Of a DNA stretch of 5,503 nt, positions 1 to 5,197 are shown piece by piece. The position numbers and the translations under genes were made by a program. The notes beneath the pieces are model-generated. The model worked only from the letters and a program-made list of their open reading frames with translations, was not told the DNA's origin and made no database searches. Origin of the DNA: Anaerolineales bacterium (GTDB lineage: Bacteria > Chloroflexota > Anaerolineae > Anaerolineales > DRMV01). Within the stretch, counting starts at the first letter, position 1. Each line of letters opens with the position of its first letter. The DNA lies in NCBI GenBank assembly GCA_026991215.1, contig JALXBY010000206.1, positions 1 to 5,503 of the forward strand, written 5' to 3'.

Positions 1-429
1 CGGCTTGGGGCCGCCGGGGCCCTTGCGTTTTTCCTCTTGTTGGATGCCGGATACAACTACGACCTGGTCTTTCGCAAGTACACCGAGAGTTTCCGCCAGG
101 GCGCGTGGAATACCTCCGAACTGGGCCGGGTCATCGGCGGGTTCGCCCGTTCGGTGGGCGGGCCAGAACAGGCCTGGGTGGTGCCGTACCCCTATTGGGT
201 GGATACCCGGCTTGTGGGCATCAACGCTGGCTTCCCCCGCCGGGATTACGCGCTGCCCCGGGAACGGCTCCCGGAAACCCTGCAGGTCCCCCGGCCCAAA
301 CTCTTCCTCTTCAAGCCCGAAGACGTGGAAACCGAACAGGTCCTGTGGCGGCTCTACCCCCAGGGCCGGCTGTGGAAGTACGTTTCCGCCACACCGGGCA
401 AGGACTTCATGGTGTTCTACGTGCCCTGA
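1..429 (+). CDS. C-terminal part of a membrane glycosyltransferase-like protein (GT39/ArnT style), 5' truncated by window
   Basis: The reading frame is open from the first base and ends at TGA 427-429, leaving the last 142 residues of a longer protein. It opens with the end of a hydrophobic helix (AAGALAFFLLLDAGYNY), followed by a soluble domain of about 120 residues rich in Trp, Tyr and Pro. Motifs include WVVPYPYWVDTRLVGINAG, LFLFKPEDVE and a final KDFMVFYVP. A last transmembrane helix followed by a C-terminal extracytoplasmic domain of this type is common in polytopic GT39/ArnT-like glycosyltransferases that use polyprenyl-linked sugars, especially in Chloroflexota. That family assignment is from general resemblance, because the catalytic N-terminal part lies outside the window. 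The gene is closed by a strong terminator 35 bases downstream, so it is transcriptionally separate from the next operon. It could be another polytopic membrane protein with a similar tail. Confidence 0.6.
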   Translation, partial: RLGAAGALAFFLLLDAGYNYDLVFRKYTESFRQGAWNTSELGRVIGGFARSVGGPEQAWVVPYPYWVDTRLVGINAGFPRRDYALPRERLPETLQVPRPKLFLFKPEDVETEQVLWRLYPQGRLWKYVSATPGKDFMVFYVP

Positions 430-463
430 AAACCCACCGCAAGGACAGATGCCATACACACAC

Positions 464-500
464 GCGGGGCGGCCCATTGGGTCGTCCCGCTTCGTTTTTT
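464..500 (+). terminator. Rho-independent terminator of the upstream membrane-protein gene
   Basis: A 12-base-pair stem (464-475 with 479-490, containing two G-U pairs) closes on the three-base loop ATT. It is followed at once by TTCG and a run of six T (495-500). This is a complete intrinsic terminator. It sits 35 bases after the stop codon at 429 and just before the promoter of the next operon, so it insulates the two units. Confidence 0.9.
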
Positions 501-511
501 CCAGGTGGCCC

Positions 512-540
512 TTGACGGGCATCGGCCCCTTGTTTAGAAT
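512..540 (+). promoter_or_regulatory. Sigma70-type promoter of the Fur-family regulator/metal-ATPase operon
   Basis: The -35 hexamer TTGACG (512-517) and the -10 hexamer TAGAAT (535-540) are separated by exactly 17 bases, close to the housekeeping consensus. The start point would be near 547, giving a leader of about 33 bases before the ATG at 580. The -10 box lies inside the left arm of the palindromic operator at 533-566, so a bound repressor would block RNA polymerase. There is no equally good promoter in the 38 bases before the ATPase gene, so this one probably drives both genes. Confidence 0.7.
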
Positions 541-566
541 GCTTCCAAACTTAGAAGCATTCCAAA
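533..566. promoter_or_regulatory. Double Fur/PerR-type operator (nested palindrome / 17-base tandem repeat)
   Basis: Bases 533-545 (TTTAGAATGCTTC) and 554-566 (GAAGCATTCCAAA) form an inverted repeat with 13-base arms and one mismatch. The inner nine bases, GAATGCTTC/GAAGCATTC, match perfectly. The same stretch also reads as two direct copies spaced 17 bases apart, TTAGAATGCTTCCAAA (534-549) and TTAGAAGCATTCCAAA (551-566). Each copy is itself an imperfect 7-1-7 palindrome resembling the PerR/Fur box style (PerR consensus TTAtAATnATTaTAA). It overlaps the -10 box and the predicted start point of the promoter before the Fur-family gene. The obvious reading is autoregulation by two dimers. The match to the PerR consensus is partial, so the ligand class is not settled by the box alone. 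Confidence 0.75.
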
Positions 567-579
567 TAAGAGAGGCGCC

Positions 580-1065
580 ATGCGCACCCCAGAGGTTCAA
601 CAACGCATCGAATCCCGACTGCTCAGCGCCCTGCGCCAGGCCGGGCTGCGCCTGACCCTGCAGCGCCGGGCCATCTGCCGCTTCCTGGCCCAAAGCGAGG
701 ACCACCCCACGGCCCAGGACATCTACCGGGCTTTGAAGCCCCAGTACCCTTCCCTTTCCCTGGCCACGGTGTACAACACCCTGGACGCCCTGGTCCGCCT
801 GGGGGCTGTGCACCGTCTGGGGGAAGCCGGCGACGACGCGGCCCACTACGACGCGGACATCTCCCCCCACATCAACCTGGCCTGCATTCGCTGCCATCGG
901 GTGGTGGACTTCCCCCTGCCCGACGTGGCCCGCCTGGAGGACGTGGTCCGTCAGGCCTCTGGCTACCGCATTTTGGGCGCCCGGATGGTGTACTACGGCC
1001 TCTGCCCGGAATGCCAGCAAGCCCTGAACCAGGAAGCCCAACCCACCGCGGCGGCCTCGGAATGA
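580..1065 (+). CDS. Fur-family metalloregulator, PerR-like
   Basis: A 161-residue cytoplasmic DNA-binding repressor. The N-terminal winged helix (about 10-85) has the family hallmarks RLTLQRRAI, HPTAQDIYRAL and LSLATVYNTLDALVRLG (recognition helix about 60-75). The C-terminal dimerisation domain carries two CxxC pairs, C102/C105 and C142/C145, which form the structural zinc site. By alignment with Bacillus subtilis PerR, the regulatory metal site would be H42, D91, H97, N99 and D110. The Asp at the last position (VVDF) is the PerR-type residue where Fur proteins tend to have Glu; PerR's second C-terminal His (H93) is replaced by N99. The start at 580 is supported by AGAGG at 571-575. A promoter with a double palindromic operator lies directly upstream, indicating autorepression. 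The gene is 38 bases upstream of a P1B-4 metal ATPase and probably co-transcribed. Family membership is near certain; PerR-like rather than Fur- or Zur-like is an inference from residues and context. Confidence 0.92.
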   Translation: MRTPEVQQRIESRLLSALRQAGLRLTLQRRAICRFLAQSEDHPTAQDIYRALKPQYPSLSLATVYNTLDALVRLGAVHRLGEAGDDAAHYDADISPHINLACIRCHRVVDFPLPDVARLEDVVRQASGYRILGARMVYYGLCPECQQALNQEAQPTAAASE

Positions 1066-1103
1066 GGCCTTCCCCCACACTCTGACGCCAAAGGAGGAAA
1101 CCC

Positions 1104-3464
1104 ATGCCCGGAACCACCCAGAACGCCCCGACGCAAACCATCCTGGAAGGCCCCCCTAAGGTGCGGTGCACCGACGTGCTGGCCCAGTTGCTGACCGAGT
1201 ACGAAGGTATCCGGCAGGTGGACTTCGACGTGCAGACCGGCCGCCTCCGGCTGCACTACGACCCCCGGGTCCTGGAGCCGGCCCAGGCCCTGCATTTGGT
1301 GCACCGGGCCGGTGAACGGGCCTACGCCCAGGTGCAGCGCTGCCTTTACGCGGGCACCGAGATGTGCGAAGTGTGCACCGCGGAGACGGCCCAACAACTG
1401 GCCGCGTACTATCGGGCCGCTACCCAGGTCACCGAAGTGGACGCGCGGGTGAACAACGGCCACATCGAGTTTCGCCTGTCCACGGCCGAACCCCCGGCCG
1501 CGCAAGCCGTGGTGGAAGCCGCGCCCGGCCAGGCCGCTGCGTCCTCGTCGGCGCGGCGCTTCCCCTGGCCCCGCCACCGGGGGCATTGGGAGATGCTCCT
1601 GACCGCCATCACCCTGGTGGCGTTGGTGGCCGCGTACGTGGTGGCCCATTGGGGCGGCCCGGTCTGGTTGCAGGCCGGCCTGTACGTGGTGGCGTACCTG
1701 GCCGGGGGCTACTACGGCCTGGTGGATGCCATCGAAGCCCTGCGGGAAGGCAAACTGGACGTCAATCTGCTGATGATTCTGGCCGCCTTGGGCGCGGCGT
1801 ACATCGGGTACCCGGCGGAAGGTGCGACGCTGCGCTTCCTGTTCTCCCTTTCCAACACCCTGCAGAGTTACGCCCTGGACCGCAGCCGTAAGGCCATCAA
1901 AGCCCTGATGGACCTGCGGCCGCCCGTGGCCCGGGTCCGCCGCGGTGGGGATTGGGTCGAAGTGCCCGTGGAGGAACTGCGGCTGGACGACGTGGTCATG
2001 GTGCGGCCTGGGGAGCGCTTCCCCATCGATGGCGAGGTCATTGCGGGCAGTTCGGAGGTGGACCAATCTCCGATTACCGGCGAATCCGTACCCGTGCCCA
2101 AACAGCCGGGGGACATGGTCTTTGCCGGGACGGTCAACGGCACGGGCACCTTAGAGGTGCGGGTGACCCGGCTGGCCGAAGATACCACCCTGGCCCGCAT
2201 CGTGAAGTTGGTGGAAGAGGCCCAGGCCAACAAAGCCCGCACCCAGCGGATGCTGGAGGTCTTCGAGCAGCGGTACGCCCTGGTGGTGCTCGCGGGGGCC
2301 GTGCTTTTGGCCCTGCTTCCCCCCTGGCTGTTGGGCACCTCCTTTACCAAGGCCTTCTACCGGGCCATGGTGTGGCTGGTGGTGGCTTCGCCCTGCGCGC
2401 TGGTGATTTCCACACCGGCCAGCATCCTTTCGGCCATCGCGGGTGCGGCCCGCCGCGGGGTGCTCTTCAAGGGCGGCGTGCATCTGGAAAAGGCCGCTGC
2501 CATCACGGTGGTGGCCTTCGACAAGACCGGGACCCTTACCCAGGGGAAACTTCAGGTCACCCAGGTGCTGCCGGAAGCCGGCGTGGAGGAAACCGAACTC
2601 TTGCGCCTGGCCGCGGGTGTCGAGGCCCTTTCCGAACACCCCATCGGCAAGGCTATCGTGGAGAAGGCCAAAGCCGCGGGCGTGCCCATTCCGGAAGCCC
2701 AGGGCTTCCGGGCCTACGTGGGTCAGGGTGTGGAAGCCACCGTCGAAGGCCGCCGGTTGTGGATTGGCAACCTGCGCATGTTCCGGACGCGTGGCCGTGC
2801 CCTGCCGCCACATCTGGAGGCCCAGGTCCGCCGCCTGGAGGAACAGGGCCAGACGGCCATCCTGGTCTACGACGCGGATGCGGACCGCTGGCTGGGCGTG
2901 CTGGCCGTGGCCGATACCCTGCGGCCCAACGCGGCCCAGGTGGTGAAGGAACTCAAGGCCCTGGGCATCCGGCAGGTGGTCATGCTCACCGGGGATAACC
3001 GCCGGGTGGCCGCGAGCATCGCCCGGCAGGTGGGCGTGGATGCGTATTACGCGGAACTGCTGCCCCAGGATAAGATGCGCATCCTCAACGAACTGCGGTC
3101 CCAATACGGCATGACGGCCATGGTGGGCGACGGTGTGAACGACGCGCCGGCGTTGGCCGCGGCCGACCTGGGCATTGCCATGGGTGGTGCGGGCACCGAC
3201 GTGGCCATGGAAACGGCCGACGTGGTGCTCATGGGCGATGAGTTGAGCCTGCTGCCCTTTGCCATCGGCCTGGCTCGCAAGGCCCGGCGCATCATCTGGC
3301 AGAACATCACCTTCTCCCTGGCCGTCATCGTGCTCTTGGTGGTGCTGACCTTCGGCATCGACCTGCCGCTGCCCCTGGGCGTTTTGGGCCACGAGGGGAG
3401 CACGGTGGTCGTGGTCCTCAACGGCCTGCGCCTGTTGCGGTATCAGAACACAGGGCTGGCCTGA
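1104..3464 (+). CDS. P1B-4-type heavy-metal-transporting ATPase (likely Fe2+/Co2+ exporter, PfeT/CtpD/CoaT-like)
   Basis: A 786-residue inner-membrane pump that hydrolyses ATP to export a divalent metal. Order of parts: an atypical soluble N-terminus (1-160); helices near 163-183, 188-206, 220-236 and 240-256; the actuator domain with TGES (325-328); helices near 391-410 and 419-447, the latter with the metal-binding SPC (429-431); the phosphorylation motif DKTGT (473-477, acceptor D473); the HP of the nucleotide domain (SEHPIG, H512); TGDN (629-632); GDGVND (675-680); and two last helices, with HEGST (763-767) followed by a conserved Asn and LRLL. SPC plus HEG[G/S]T is the P1B-4 signature, unlike the CPC of Cu, Zn and Cd pumps. 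The N-terminus lacks the usual CxxC at the first strand but has CEVC at 88-91. AAGGAGG (1091-1097) six bases before the ATG fixes the start. The preceding PerR-like gene suggests peroxide- or iron-controlled efflux, as for PerR-PfeT and Fur-FrvA. Simple homology annotation as cadA or zntA would be misleading. The exact metal is not proven. Confidence 0.93.
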   Translation: MPGTTQNAPTQTILEGPPKVRCTDVLAQLLTEYEGIRQVDFDVQTGRLRLHYDPRVLEPAQALHLVHRAGERAYAQVQRCLYAGTEMCEVCTAETAQQLAAYYRAATQVTEVDARVNNGHIEFRLSTAEPPAAQAVVEAAPGQAAASSSARRFPWPRHRGHWEMLLTAITLVALVAAYVVAHWGGPVWLQAGLYVVAYLAGGYYGLVDAIEALREGKLDVNLLMILAALGAAYIGYPAEGATLRFLFSLSNTLQSYALDRSRKAIKALMDLRPPVARVRRGGDWVEVPVEELRLDDVVMVRPGERFPIDGEVIAGSSEVDQSPITGESVPVPKQPGDMVFAGTVNGTGTLEVRVTRLAEDTTLARIVKLVEEAQANKARTQRMLEVFEQRYALVVLAGAVLLALLPPWLLGTSFTKAFYRAMVWLVVASPCALVISTPASILSAIAGAARRGVLFKGGVHLEKAAAITVVAFDKTGTLTQGKLQVTQVLPEAGVEETELLRLAAGVEALSEHPIGKAIVEKAKAAGVPIPEAQGFRAYVGQGVEATVEGRRLWIGNLRMFRTRGRALPPHLEAQVRRLEEQGQTAILVYDADADRWLGVLAVADTLRPNAAQVVKELKALGIRQVVMLTGDNRRVAASIARQVGVDAYYAELLPQDKMRILNELRSQYGMTAMVGDGVNDAPALAAADLGIAMGGAGTDVAMETADVVLMGDELSLLPFAIGLARKARRIIWQNITFSLAVIVLLVVLTFGIDLPLPLGVLGHEGSTVVVVLNGLRLLRYQNTGLA

Positions 3465-3500
3465 ACATCTTGATGCCACTGCCCAAAGGTGATTGCTGGC

Positions 3501-3531
3501 GGCAAGGGGGCAATATGCTGTCCCCCTTGCC
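3501..3531 (+). terminator. Perfect 10-bp hairpin after the metal-ATPase gene (possible terminator or 3' end stabiliser)
   Basis: GGCAAGGGGG (3501-3510) and CCCCCTTGCC (3522-3531) are exact reverse complements around an 11-base loop. The hairpin lies 36 bases after the ATPase stop codon. The bases that follow (TCCATAATT) have no proper T-run, so it is a weak candidate for classical intrinsic termination. It may instead act with Rho, in attenuation, or as an mRNA 3' end stabiliser. Its position between the operon and the next gene favours a boundary role. Confidence 0.5.
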
Positions 3532-3620
3532 TCCATAATTAGGGGGATACAGCCCTGCGCTAACAACGTTTTTGCAGCGGTACACGCAAGGCTGTTCTGG
3601 GCTTGGGAAAGACCAAGGGC

Positions 3621-3628
3621 GGAGGTGA
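3621..3628 (+). promoter_or_regulatory. Ribosome binding site deciding the start at 3631
   Basis: GGAGGTGA is a near-perfect Shine-Dalgarno sequence with GGAGG ending five bases before ATG 3631. It supports this start over the in-frame non-ATG opening at 3493. Confidence 0.8.
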
Positions 3629-3630
3629 TT

Positions 3631-4167
3631 ATGGGCGAAGCACGCAATCTTTGGTTGGGTGTGAGGGTCATGGGCGCTTTGGGGCTGTTCGTGCTTTTCA
3701 TGATAGGTTGTGTGGGGATTGGGTGGCTTTATTGGTTGATGACAGGCGAGGCCCGGTCGGAGCAACAATGGAAGCGTATACGGGAAGACGTCAAAATGAC
3801 CGTCCGCGCCCCGGAGCATGTGGTCTCCGGGGCGCCATTCGATATCCAAATCGCCCTTGAGCATCATGGCAATCGGGCGTATCAGTTAGGACGTCTTGTC
3901 CTGTGGCAACGCTCGCCTGAACAGGCTCCGATTACCTGTCAGATGCTTTCGCCCAAGGCCCAAGCGGACCAATGGAACGAGTTCATGTTACGGTGGTATT
4001 GGCGCAGGCAGTTTGTGGCCCCAGGGAAGATGCTGACTATCACCTTATCCTGCCAGATTCCTGGGCCTGGTGAATATCAATTGGAACTCTCCCTTTATTT
4101 CAAGGAAGCGCCATTGCATGCGTTCATCCGCACGCTCCAAATTCAAAGCAAAACAGAACCGCCTTGA
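3631..4167 (+). CDS. Hypothetical membrane-anchored protein with predicted extracytoplasmic beta-rich domain
   Basis: A 178-residue protein that I do not recognise. Residues 11-37 form one strongly hydrophobic segment without a clear signal-peptidase site, so it is probably an N-terminal anchor. Residues 55-172 would be outside the membrane and alternate in a beta-strand pattern: VVSGAPFDIQIALEHHG, LGRLVLW, APGKMLTITLSCQIPGPGEYQLELSLYF. This is the look of an Ig-like or beta-sandwich fold, and C103 and C141 could form a disulfide. The start at 3631 is chosen because GGAGGTGA (3621-3628) sits at ideal distance; the longer in-frame opening from 3493 lacks such a site and would run through the hairpin at 3501-3531. 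Base composition is clearly lower in GC than the genes on either side, which may mean separate origin. It lies between the metal-efflux operon and the cas operon with no evident functional tie to either. Confidence 0.7.
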   Translation: MGEARNLWLGVRVMGALGLFVLFMIGCVGIGWLYWLMTGEARSEQQWKRIREDVKMTVRAPEHVVSGAPFDIQIALEHHGNRAYQLGRLVLWQRSPEQAPITCQMLSPKAQADQWNEFMLRWYWRRQFVAPGKMLTITLSCQIPGPGEYQLELSLYFKEAPLHAFIRTLQIQSKTEPP

Positions 4168-4194
4168 TTTGGAGAGTAGGTTTTTCATATTCGA

Positions 4195-4220
4195 CCGTGT
4201 TCTCTGTGCCTCCGTGAGAA
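4195..4220 (-). repeat. Dispersed 26-base repeat, copy 1 (inverted relative to copy 2)
   Basis: The reverse complement reads TTCTCACGGAGGCACAGAG followed by AACACGG. It matches 23 of 26 bases of the copy at 5104-5129. It contains the heptamers CACGGAG and CACAGAG. I recall GGAGGCACAGAG-type elements scattered through many environmental bacterial genomes, but cannot name a formal family. It lies 141 bases before the cas6 start. Confidence 0.75.
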
Positions 4221-4235
4221 AATACAGTACTACTT

Positions 4236-4268
4236 GGCCCTCCCGTTAAAAAATTTTTGGAGAAGGCC
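4236..4268. repeat. Stem-loop with A/T palindromic core between the hypothetical gene and cas6
   Basis: GGCCCTCC (4236-4243) can pair with GGAG (4259-4262) and GGCC (4265-4268), leaving a two-base AA bulge. The inside contains the palindrome AAAAATTTTT (4249-4258). There is no T-run after the stem, so it is not a standard intrinsic terminator. It could be a bidirectional or Rho-assisted terminator, a protein-binding site or chance. Confidence 0.35.
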
Positions 4269-4306
4269 TGCCTGAAATATGAGTGAACGGCTTTTTTGTG
4301 AAGTCA

Positions 4307-4315
4307 TGCTAAAAT
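4307..4315 (+). promoter_or_regulatory. Candidate extended -10 promoter of the cas operon
   Basis: TGCTAAAAT fits the extended -10 pattern TGnTAnaaT, in the most AT-rich stretch before cas6. No good -35 hexamer is found 16-18 bases upstream, which extended -10 promoters can tolerate. Transcription would begin near 4322, giving a leader of about 39 bases to the ATG at 4361. Confidence 0.4.
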
Positions 4316-4351
4316 AGCAAATATCCGTATAGGCCGAAATTGCATCGCATC

Positions 4352-4358
4352 AGGGGAA
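4352..4358 (+). promoter_or_regulatory. Ribosome binding site deciding the cas6 start at 4361
   Basis: AGGGGAA lies with its AGGGG four bases before ATG 4361. The upstream in-frame TTG at 4340 would place this site inside the coding region and add seven residues before the usual MRLRIRF start of Cas6. Confidence 0.65.
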
Positions 4359-4360
4359 AG

Positions 4361-5146
4361 ATGCGGCTGCGCATCCGTTTTTCACCCAAAGAACCGATCA
4401 CCCTGCCTTGGCACTACAACGCCCTGTTGCAAGGAATGATTTATCGCGTTCTGGACGAACACGAAGCCCGGTTTTGGCATGACCAGGGCCTCGCCGATGG
4501 CAGGCGGCGCTTGAAGTTGTTTGTCTTTTCCCGTTTGTTGGGAGCCTTTCAGCGGTTTCCCCAGGGTTTGCGCTTTCATAAGGAGATTGTCTGGTACGTG
4601 GCCTCGCCTTCGGAGGCCTTTCTGGAATCCCTGGCCCTGGGGCTGCTGCGACGGGGCGAAGTGCACATCGGCCCCGCCCTCGTTGAAGTGGCCGAAGTGG
4701 AGGTGTTGGCCCCGCCGGCATATCGGCGTCCGGTGCGGCTCAAGGCCCTCTCGCCCATCACCGTATACAGCACCTTAGCGGCCCCGGACGGCCGCAAGAA
4801 GACCTACTACTACGCGCCCCAGGAACCCGAGTTCGGCCGTTTGGTGCTGGACAACCTGCGCCGCAAAATCCGGGCCTGGACGGGAGAGGACATCCCGCCC
4901 GACGGCGCGACCTTCCGACCCGTGAAGGTGAGCAACCGCAACCTGGTGGTGGCCCGCTACAAGGGCACCATCGTCAAAGGCTGGACGGGCATCTACGAAC
5001 TGGACGCGCCCGAGCCCTACTTCCGCATGGCCTTAGACGCGGGCCTGGGCGCCAAGAACAGCCAGGGCTTCGGCTTTGTGGAGGTGTGGGAGCCGCGGAA
5101 AACTTCACACGGAGGCACAGAGGGCACGGAGCAGAAGGCCCTGTGA
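4361..5146 (+). CDS. cas6: CRISPR-associated endoribonuclease Cas6
   Basis: A 261-residue RAMP-superfamily RNase that cuts precursor crRNA within the repeat to release crRNAs for Cascade-type complexes. It opens with the typical first strand MRLRIRF and a helix containing HYNALLQGMIYRVL. The segment FWHDQG (H40), followed by KLFVFSRL (52-59), matches the family's region around the catalytic His, so H40 is the probable general base. Near the C-terminus, GLGAKNSQGFGFVEV (228-242) is the glycine-rich GxGxxxxxGxG loop that defines RAMP/Cas6 proteins. Length is normal for Cas6 of type I-B or III systems. The start at ATG 4361 is preferred over TTG 4340 because of AGGGG at 4352 and the canonical N-terminus. 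The last residues (about 248-257, TSHGGTEGTE) are encoded by a dispersed repeat and lie beyond the Cas6 fold. It heads a cas operon, with the next gene 51 bases downstream. Confidence 0.93.
   Translation: MRLRIRFSPKEPITLPWHYNALLQGMIYRVLDEHEARFWHDQGLADGRRRLKLFVFSRLLGAFQRFPQGLRFHKEIVWYVASPSEAFLESLALGLLRRGEVHIGPALVEVAEVEVLAPPAYRRPVRLKALSPITVYSTLAAPDGRKKTYYYAPQEPEFGRLVLDNLRRKIRAWTGEDIPPDGATFRPVKVSNRNLVVARYKGTIVKGWTGIYELDAPEPYFRMALDAGLGAKNSQGFGFVEVWEPRKTSHGGTEGTEQKAL
5104..5129 (+). repeat. Dispersed 26-base repeat, copy 2, inside the 3' end of cas6
   Basis: It reads TTCACACGGAGGCACAGAGG followed by GCACGG, and matches the reverse complement of 4195-4220 at 23 of 26 positions. The internal design is three heptamers CACGGAG (5108-5114), CACAGAG (5116-5122) and CACGGAG (5125-5131), spaced eight and nine bases apart. 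It is translated in frame as the TSHGGTEGTE tail of Cas6. Confidence 0.8.
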
Positions 5147-5197
5147 AATCCCGTGCATGGAACCGTTGTGGGATACCCCTGTGGGAGGAACGCAACC

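Larger units (their letters stand above)
4168..4360. other. AT-richer intergenic region upstream of cas6
   Basis: These 193 bases hold no credible gene. They contain an inverted copy of a dispersed CACRGAG repeat (4195-4220), a stem-loop with an A6T5 core (4236-4268), a T6 run (4292-4297) and a candidate extended -10 promoter (4307-4315). The stretch is visibly richer in A and T than the flanking genes, as expected for a control region. No CRISPR repeat-spacer units are present. Confidence 0.6.

Noticed and set aside
5..655. + strand open frame crossing the terminator and the regulator start
   Set aside because: It is out of frame with the membrane-protein tail and with the Fur-family gene, runs through a strong terminator and the operator, and its translation is low-complexity Pro/Ser/Arg.
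993..2066. Long open frame on the - strand (357 codons) across the regulator end and ATPase start
   Set aside because: It lies opposite two confident genes, has shadow-like composition and shows no motif or credible start context.
3493..3630. Upstream extension of the hypothetical membrane protein
   Set aside because: It starts at a non-ATG codon without a ribosome site, overlaps the hairpin and would put 46 extra residues before a good anchor segment; ATG 3631 has an ideal ribosome site.
2151..3701. Long open frame on the - strand (516 codons) opposite the ATPase gene
   Set aside because: It is antisense to a fully motif-supported gene, is rich in His, Gln and Gly as expected from GC-rich shadow frames, has no recognisable domain and crosses the 3' end hairpin.
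4289..4300. GGCTTTTTTG as an intrinsic terminator after the hypothetical gene
   Set aside because: Only a three-base GCC/GGC pairing is available before the T-run, too weak for a terminator stem.
4340..4360. TTG start for cas6
   Set aside because: It adds MHRIRGK before the canonical MRLRIRF, while ATG 4361 has its own AGGGG site.
4168..4360. CRISPR array near cas6
   Set aside because: No regularly spaced direct repeats of 25-40 bases; the only repeat is the single dispersed element, present once here and once inverted at 5104.
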